DNA from: Pomphorhynchus laevis
Lineage: Eukaryota > Acanthocephala > Palaeacanthocephala > Echinorhynchida > Pomphorhynchidae
Length of the DNA stretch: 64,000 nucleotides
Direction of reading: 5' to 3'
NCBI GenBank assembly: GCA_012934845.2
Contig: WNNJ02000570.1
Coordinates: 62,001-126,000 of the forward strand
The notes under the pieces are model-generated. The model was not told where the DNA came from, made no database searches, and saw only the letters and a list, made by a program, of their open reading frames with translations. Of the stretch, positions 35,301 to 44,300 are shown in pieces. The translations under genes were made by a program, and so were the position numbers. The stretch's first letter is position 1, and each line of letters begins with the position of its first letter.

Positions 35301-38300
35301 AATGAAGGACATACTAACGGATTCAATAGAAAATAAGCAGACCTTAACAAAAGTTTAAACGTTGATTATAAAGTTGTTTTATACGCAAGTGTAAAGACTG
35401 TAAGGAAACAACCACAAGAAATAGTGAAACGCTCAACAACAGTATGTAATAAGTCGTAATGTCATAAAATAAAAATTTCAAAATTTAAAAAATAGTTTCA
35501 TTTTCACTGCAGTCACATACATGATATTCTTATAGTTGCAGTCAATATAATTTCATTTCTACCGATACAGATCAGTAGAAAAAGATATACACATCAAAGT
35601 TATCCACTTATCTTAAGGAAACGTGATATACTCACAACTTGAAACGAAAGCAATTTATTAATCTGCAAAAATTGTATTTTCCAATGATTACTTTTACATC
35701 TCTTTAGTATTTGCAGGGATAAGCAACTTTTCAACAATTACAATATAATCATGTTGTATTTAAACGAAATTTAAAGATAATAACCAAAATAAATAAAAAA
35801 AAATGATTTAACTCACATAATCGATTGTGTAAACAACATTTTTAATTATATTTGTATAAAAATAAATCATCTATCAAAAATAGATTGCATGGATAAAACC
35901 CGGAGAATTCATTATATCTTAAAATTCATATTATTTATAATAAATTAATTATTAGAGATTAGGGGCATCAGAAAACCGTTCTATCTGCGCAAGATTGCGC
36001 GGTACCTAATTTTATTCCTCTTACAGAGGAATCAAAGAAGAGGGTAATCCTCTTTTAGAATTTTAGGTGGATAAAATGTTGTTGATTTGAGACATGAATT
36101 AAACAACGTAATCTATCTCATAAATAATTAAATGGTTTATGACCCGTTAAATGCTCTATTTAAGAAAGAAGAACTACAGGTATTCATCAATAAAATAAAG
36201 AATAAGAAAGCGCTGGTCCTGATAAATTATGCATAAAAATTACAGAGCATCTTTCGATATCGTTGCAGATTATTGGGTCTTCCTTTTCTACAGCTTTATT
36301 TGTAGCTGCTTTGTTTATGATACTTTGCAAGGTATTATTAAGATATAGATAAATACGAATAGATAAAAAGTGATTTAACTTACATAATGGATTGTGTAAA
36401 GAGGTAGTGAGTTGATTCATTTAGAAATTGAGCATTTGATAGCTCTCTGAAGAGTGACATAAACATTCGTTGATATGGTAGCGGATAAAACATACTTCCT
36501 CGAATGTCACTATCTAGTAGACAACAACCAGCAATCAGACCGAGTACCTGAAGAAATACAATACTTCGAAACATTTAATAAATACATTAATTTAAAAGAA
36601 TTTTTATTTTGACGCTCCAACTTTTTGATACAAAACAAGAGACGTTTCTATTGCATTGTAAACACAATTCGTTTTTTTTTCGTTTTAAAGTAACTGAGTA
36701 AAGGTTTTATTGACCTACCTTATTGAGCAAAGATATTTTAACAGCAAAACTTCTAGTATCGCCAGAATGCTTGATTAGTAAAACGACAAGTTTGACAAAA
36801 GCGTCGCAGATTTGATAAACTTCGTGATGCGGTGAAATTGCACTGAGCTGGCAGGCAAGAGCGGATTGATGAAAACGCCCATTCTCCGGAGACATGATTG
36901 AGGCGAATGTATTTTCATTTTCCTTGTTATTTTTATCTTCAACAGCACAATCAGTGACAGTACATGACTTACCATTTTCCTCGTTGAACAAATCGTAGGC
37001 TCTTGTAATACATATTTGAACGCATCCTCTGAAGAAGCCCCCGATACAATCGTCGGCCTTGAATATACCATGATCGTTCATCTGTGTTACAAAGTTAGCG
37101 AAGGTTTGATGAGCTTCTTCGTGACTTAAATCAACTCCAGGAATAATCTGCTGAACTGAAACCCAATGTTCGAAAAGGTGTATCGTTTTCTCGTGTAAAT
37201 TAGTGAAGATTTCAGGTTTGACCGATGCCCGAATTGAATCACTTCGAACTTGAGCAACAGCTGAGTACAAAATGGGGAGCCCCAGTAAAGGTCTATAGAC
37301 TGTAGATGAACGCAGTTGATCGTGTGCATTGTTTAAATCGTAATTAACTCGAATTACTTCTAGCACATTCCAAACATATTCATCGACGGTAGGATTTAAA
37401 ATGGAACATCTCTGCAGAGAGTCTATGGTGTATTGTAGTTCGCTGAGATTGAACGTTAAAGAACTTGATGAAGATGAGCTTGTGTTGTGAACATTACCGC
37501 ATTCTAGCAGGCAGTAACGTAAGAGGTTAAGAGCAAAAAATAAACTACTTTGGCTGATATTATCGGGATTGCGAAACTAAACAAAATTGTTAGATTTATA
37601 GTTTTAAATTTAATAAAAATGGACATAAATAAAACAAACGTAATTTCTTTATATTATTTTATTTATGCTTTCGGTCAAATTTTTTTATAATGCGTGATTC
37701 TTACAGATTTAGTTTAAGAGAAAGGTATAATTTGATACTGCAGAGAAGTGATTATTTCATTGATTTCTATTGGCAAGGTGCATTTACCGAAATCATGTAG
37801 TCTTAAATCAACTCCGTCAAGGCCGGTTCCGAGTCCAATAAAAAAAGAAAGGCGTTGGTGTCTGGAAAGGCACCCGACTCTAAAATATTGCACCAAACCC
37901 TTAATAAGTCACAACCAAAATGCAGCCTGGCTAGAGCGTTCCCCTAGAAGCAATATTTATATATTCGAAATAAATAAAATTATGCAGGACCGAATATATC
38001 AAAAAAAATATTTTACTTCATATTATTAAATATAATAATTGACAAATTATGGAATTTCTAAAAAAACATGTAAATTGTATTTTAAATAAATACCTCCGTT
38101 CGAAATTCGACATCCAAGTCACTAAGATTAAGAAGTTTGAATTTTATAAAAATCGGAATAGCCAATAGGTTATTGCGAAATTCATCATTACATTCGGCAA
38201 CAGCTCTAAAATATAAGAAACAAAATTTGTTAGATTACCCAATGTTAAGTACTTGGTAACAATTTTGCAAGTCCAGGCCGGGCCAAGAACATTGGTGTCA

Positions 38301-41300
38301 ATAAAATGACGAAACATTGTGAAGAAGCATTCTTGAATTCGATCTGTATAATCAGATGACAATTTAAATAGACTCTCTTCCTCATATAAGTTCATAAAGC
38401 AATAGCAAATTTCAACAATAATTGTTGTGGTCGAATCAGCAACATTTGAAGCGAAAGGACCGCGGATATCATGATTGTCACGAATGTGAGCTATGTCGTC
38501 GTGCAGCTTTTGAATTCTTAATCGAATTGAATTATGAAGCGATGCCGTTTCTTTTAATGACTGCTTTTCATCGTCAATATTATCCTGAGATGAAACTGTT
38601 TGCGCGTAGGTCAATAAAGCTGCAAGTTCAATTTTAATTCGGTCGACGAAGTTGATAAACTCGAGATTGATCTTAAAACGGAAAACATGCAAAAATATCA
38701 AACAATTCATCTTCAGAACATCCAAGTTCAAATTAAACGCAAATATTGAAAAAATTACAAAAACCCTTTTACAAATTAGGTTTTTCTTTATGCAGATACT
38801 ATTTGTTCGATACCGTAATAAGCAATTCAAAAGATAATATTTATTTCATTGTGATTGTAACGTTAAACCAACATCTTCAGTAAAAGATAACGATTATTGA
38901 ACATAAAATTAATAAGATCTGACCACGTATTGTATATACATTGTATGCATTCATTGTATATACATGTAAATGCATTTCACGCAATCATTGCAACAAAAAT
39001 TTATTTTAAATTTTTTTAATAAATTTAATAAATTTATTTTAATAAATCCAGCTTACGTGGTCAGAAAGGTTTGTAATCTTTCTTTACCGTAGAAATATTA
39101 TATTAATAAATAAAATAAAGAATACAATAAATAATTTATTCAATAAATCATTATATAAAAAAAGTTCAATATAAAAAATATGTTTAAAATAGCAAGCAAG
39201 ATATTATTCACAAAATTGATTTTATATTGAACCTGCTGAGATTATATTTAATGGCGGTAGAATCACGCTTCAACATTTTAATTATCATGACTTTAATAAC
39301 AGCAAAATTTAATTTTTAAATTTTGAGTTGTTACTTTTAAATTTAAAAGTGAAAGTAAGAAATAGGGAAATTAATTATAACTTATATTTTCCCGTAATTT
39401 ACATTCATATATTAATATTTAACATATTTTAATATATAAAACTCTGTTTATTGTATATACATGTAAATGTATTTCACGCAATTATTGCAACAAAAATTTA
39501 TTTAAAAACATTTTAATAAATTTAATAAATTTATTTCAATGAATCCAGCTTACGTGGTCAGATCTAAATATTGCTTCCAAAGTTTAGATATAATATCAAA
39601 GTTCTAATATATTAAGATTTTTATTCCAAATAAAAGAAGTTGTGAATCCAGTCAAAATCTATAGGAAAATGAAAAATATCATATGGCAAGTTCTGTAAAA
39701 CAAAATGGACTTATAATATTAAATAATATTAGATATCATTATCGAGATAATAATACATAATATTAGTATTAATATTACATATTTAATGCAAGTCTTTGCT
39801 AAAAACAATTAATAAAGTATTTTATCATTTTCTTATATCATTAACTTGTATAAGCTAATTTTGAAATTTACTAACTTTGAATTTGCTTTGAAGAAAATTA
39901 CATTTTCAATTTCAATCCATAATTTAATTTCAAGTGGTTAGACATATATGAATATATTATAAAATTTAAATCCGATATAAATGCGACGTCGTCCATTAGC
40001 TCAATGTTTCAATATTAAAAAAATTAATCTATCACAGTGAAAATACAACGTATTTGCAAAATTTATGAGAAAAATCACACACGTGTGATTGACTTTTCTT
40101 TTATAATTTACAGCATAAATTTGTTATTATAATTTATATATGTTATTATTATTTAGTAAAATTATTATTTCGACTGCTTACCAGATCTGGTGTTATGTCG
40201 TCTGGTAAAGGGCTAAATCCAGCAATGCTTTTGGCGAACTGGTGATAATTTGCAAGATGACTTTCCGCAATTTCATCCTTCCTCAAACGTATCCCTTCAG
40301 GAAGACGTTCGTTATTAACTGATGATATGTAAATAGGATGATCATCTGATAGGACGTTGTTGCGTCTTATTGATTCGTACATAGGAACAATGCGTCTTTC
40401 AAGCTCCTGCATGCTGCGATGTATTGTTAGTTTAGACATTATTGAAACGCAGACATCAATATTGTCGCGTGCAATTAATAGAGCTGCATCTTTACATACA
40501 TCATCAATATAAGCAGCTGATATTTGTTGACCACCATTAGTATTTAAAATTAGGTTCGCTGTTGAATTTGGTATATTCGAAGATTGTGAAGCATTATTTT
40601 GCATTTCGAAGGCTCTACGTCGTTGAAGGTGGTCTGTAAAAAGCTGCTGAAGATTTAACACCATTTGGCGAAAAAGTTGCTCACGTCCACCTATTAAAAT
40701 TAAACCAGCAACTAAATTTCCAACCATATTGTGAGCACAAGATCTAATTAACGACTCGTTTGTACACATACAGAAATCCTGAAATACAGTAAAAGCATAG
40801 CTAAAATGATCAGATATAAATTGTTTTTATACAAGATTTTTAAGATTGTTTTTTAAAATATATTTAAATTTAAGAGTTATCCGTACATGGTTATCACGAC
40901 AATATATGCAGTTATCTACATATATCGAACGATCAACCAATTTCATATGTATTCACTTGCAACAGCACAGCAACTCACTTCTACACGTGATTTTATGTCC
41001 ACACCTAAGCACCTTGAGCATTCACCAAATAGATCTACTAGTCAACCTTTAGCTTTTAATCCTAATTTTAACGCGTACCATCGCATCTCGCCAACAAAGG
41101 CGAGATGCGATGGTACGCGTTTTCTACCCATTTATGTTACCCTGTAAAATATTTAAATTTGGCCATGACCGTAATGTCGTGCTTTAATAAAATTCGCTGT
41201 TTTAATAAAAATAGAAAAATATTGTTATTATATATTTATTTTTATTATAATTTTATTTTTAATTAATAGAGAAAATTCGTTTCCAATCTAAATTATTACA

Positions 41301-44300
41301 AGAAGGCGAGGAAACAGGAATATTTATTTGATTAGAAAAATCCAATATTTCGACGGCACTACGGCATGTCATCTTCAGGGCTGTAAGTATTTAATAATCA
41401 AGACAATTTTTTAACCGGTTAAAAAATTGTCTTGATTATTAAATACTTACAGCCCTGAAGATGACATGCCGTAGTGCCGTCGAAATATTGGATTTTTCTA
41501 ATCAAATAAATATTCCTGTTTCCTCGCCTTCTTGTAATAATTCGGATTGGAAATAGCTACAGCACATTCTGATTATTATTTCCTAAGTAAAAAAGAGATA
41601 AGACGAATTTTATAAATTAGGAGCAAGTTAAAGAGTAGATCTTACAAAAATTAAGAATACACATTCTTAGAAATAGGTAGCTTGAGCTAAGAAAAAAGTC
41701 CATGAATAAAAAAAACAGTTTGAAAATGGCGTTTGAAACAAGGCGTTGAGGTGCGCATTTCAGTGTGAAAAGAGCTGTAAGCAATCAATGAGATAACAAT
41801 CGAATGTCTTAACGATTATTACAAGAAGGCGAGGAAACAGGAATATTTATTTGATTAGAAAAATCCAATATTTTGACGGCACTACGGCACGTCATCTTCA
41901 GGGTTGTAATTTACTTGAACACTTTCTTATTGTTGTTTTAAATGATTAAATAACGGTTACTATTTGCAATTAATCTCATTAAAGGATTACAACTTGCAAG
42001 TTTGTAATCAAGAAAGTTGTTTTAATTAATATTTATTTTTTATATTAATGAATTTGCTAGTTCAAATTCTGAATTTATATTTTATTTTGGCCAGTACCAT
42101 TTTACTAAAGCAACCTTAGTAACTGCTTCAGTGTCAAGTAAATAACTCTTATAAGAATTTTAAAATATAAAACTATACAATTGAAAAGGACTGCAAAGTA
42201 CAGTCGAAATATACAAAATAATAAATTCAGCCTCTTATATTCTCAGGGATGGTTCGCAGTCAATTAGTTATATTTAACCCGAATGAAATTTTACACGATA
42301 ATTAATTTATTTTATCAATACTTTGATTAATATTTGATACATTGTTCTAAAGCAAACAGAACAAAATCTTCATTGCACATAATCTCTACTCTGATAAGTA
42401 GAAATTTCCAAAAAACAAGTTAAAAACGGTAATTGTGAAAGAGTTGAGTACTTAGTTTAGTACTTAACCAAGTTGTTATATATATTTACCTTCCTAATTA
42501 GAGATTCGGTAGTACTCAAAGCGATTTTGCTGGCACGCTCAAGTAATCCTGGTAAAATTTCGTTGATTGTTTTCAGAACATTCGCAGCAATATATTGGCG
42601 AAGATCGGGATAGATCAGCATTGCTAAGATGTTTTGTTTCACGTCAAGTAAATGAAGTATCGTTTGTACATCAAAGCTGCTTTTGATTTCAAGTATATTA
42701 TAACGAGGTGTACAACCAGTTGCACCTGGTGAAATCGTACCTCCGCTGCCAGCACCAATACCACCAGCTTGTAAAAATGAATCCCCTGGTGATGTGCAAA
42801 TTATCGACGAGGACTGTTGAGATTGGGGAATTAGCTGGTTTTGCTGTGTACTGATGACCTGACGAGACTGTTGCTGCTGTTGGTAGTGGTCGTAATCATC
42901 TTTCATAAGTAGCGCAGCCATGCCAACCGCTGCATTAGAGCCGGGAGGTCCAACCGATGCACTACCGGGCAATGGACCGTAAGCAAGATTAGGACATAGC
43001 TGTTCTTTGTGCTCACAAGCTAGCTTGCATTCTTCAAGATTAGTTAACCAATTCGTTTTTGGAATATTCTAAAAAATTAAAAACACCCGTTAAAACAATT
43101 TAAAAAATTGTTTATTAAAATGAGACCTTTTCTTCGATTTTTAGATTTCTTAGTAGAACTTCGACTTCGAATTTAAAATGCAGTTCGCTGCTTGAATCAG
43201 CACGAATTTCAAGCATCACACTAAGAACACTATTAAGCCATGGATTCGGAGGTCGAAATATCTAAATAGCAAAATAACCAGTAGTTTTCGAAAATTAATT
43301 CGAAAAATATCAAACCTTGCTTTGTATTGAAGGTTCGAGTACTTTGGAAACGAAAGGCAATACAAACCGCATATAATCAATACCCTTAATGTGTGCTTCC
43401 ATCAGTAGTGACCTCAAATCAATTTCTAAAATGAGAATAGGCTTATTTCTTGCCAATGTAATAGTTCCAAGCCATTTCCCCAAATTTTTTAAACATGTTT
43501 TGTCCGAATTACTTTGAGCCATCATTTCACTGCGGAGTAGTTTCTAAAATAACATTTTTTATAGTAAACAAAACCTAAATCCGAAAAGAAATATTTGATT
43601 TATTTTAATAAATCATAGTGTAAATGTAATATATAATTTAATATAAATCACGCGTCAATAAAATATTATCAAAATAGTTAAAAAAACGTACTATTTTTAT
43701 ATAAATTAAAGTTCAAAAAATAAATTAATCAGTTGAATAAAATTTATCAAGCAACTTTTGGAAATGAAAGAACATATAAACAGCAAGCATAATAAATAAC
43801 AATCCTTAAATATTGTTTTACGATCAGCTTTACCTGATAACGCAGATTTTTTTAATTCACGTTAACAAATTTTGATCACAGAATTTGACCGAAAAATATG
43901 GCACTTCCAAATTATACATTTTTTGGTAATCCAAAATGGTTTCTATTAAAATTTATATTATTAAACTTATCAATTAAATCTTATCAATGATATTATCTTT
44001 GAGCCATCATTATATTACTTTGAGCCATCACTTCACTGCGGAGTAGTTTCTAAAATAAAAATTTTTATAGTAAAAATCCTAAATCCGAAAAGAAATATTT
44101 GATAATAAATAACAATCCTTAAATATTGTTTTACGATGAGCTTTACCCGATAATGCAAATTTATGCAAACTGAATTTGCATAAATCTATTTGAAGAATAG
44201 ATTAGGGGCAAATAAATTATCATTGGTAAATACACAAATGGAAAGAAGTACTAACGATGTTCATGCACAAATATTTACTTTTGTATCAGTAAAAATTTAC

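Larger units (their letters stand above)
38672..40181. other. CNOT1 intron, AT-rich with two MITE-like repeats
   Basis: Apart from the repeats at 38919-39064 and 39448-39561 only simple A/T-rich DNA is visible. Confidence 0.5.
40779..42489. other. CNOT1 intron rich in palindromes
   Basis: Holds a perfect hairpin (41070-41121), a palindrome (41280-41553), its third half copy (41813-41908) and an R-H repeat (42175-42300), all listed separately. No gene. Confidence 0.6.
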
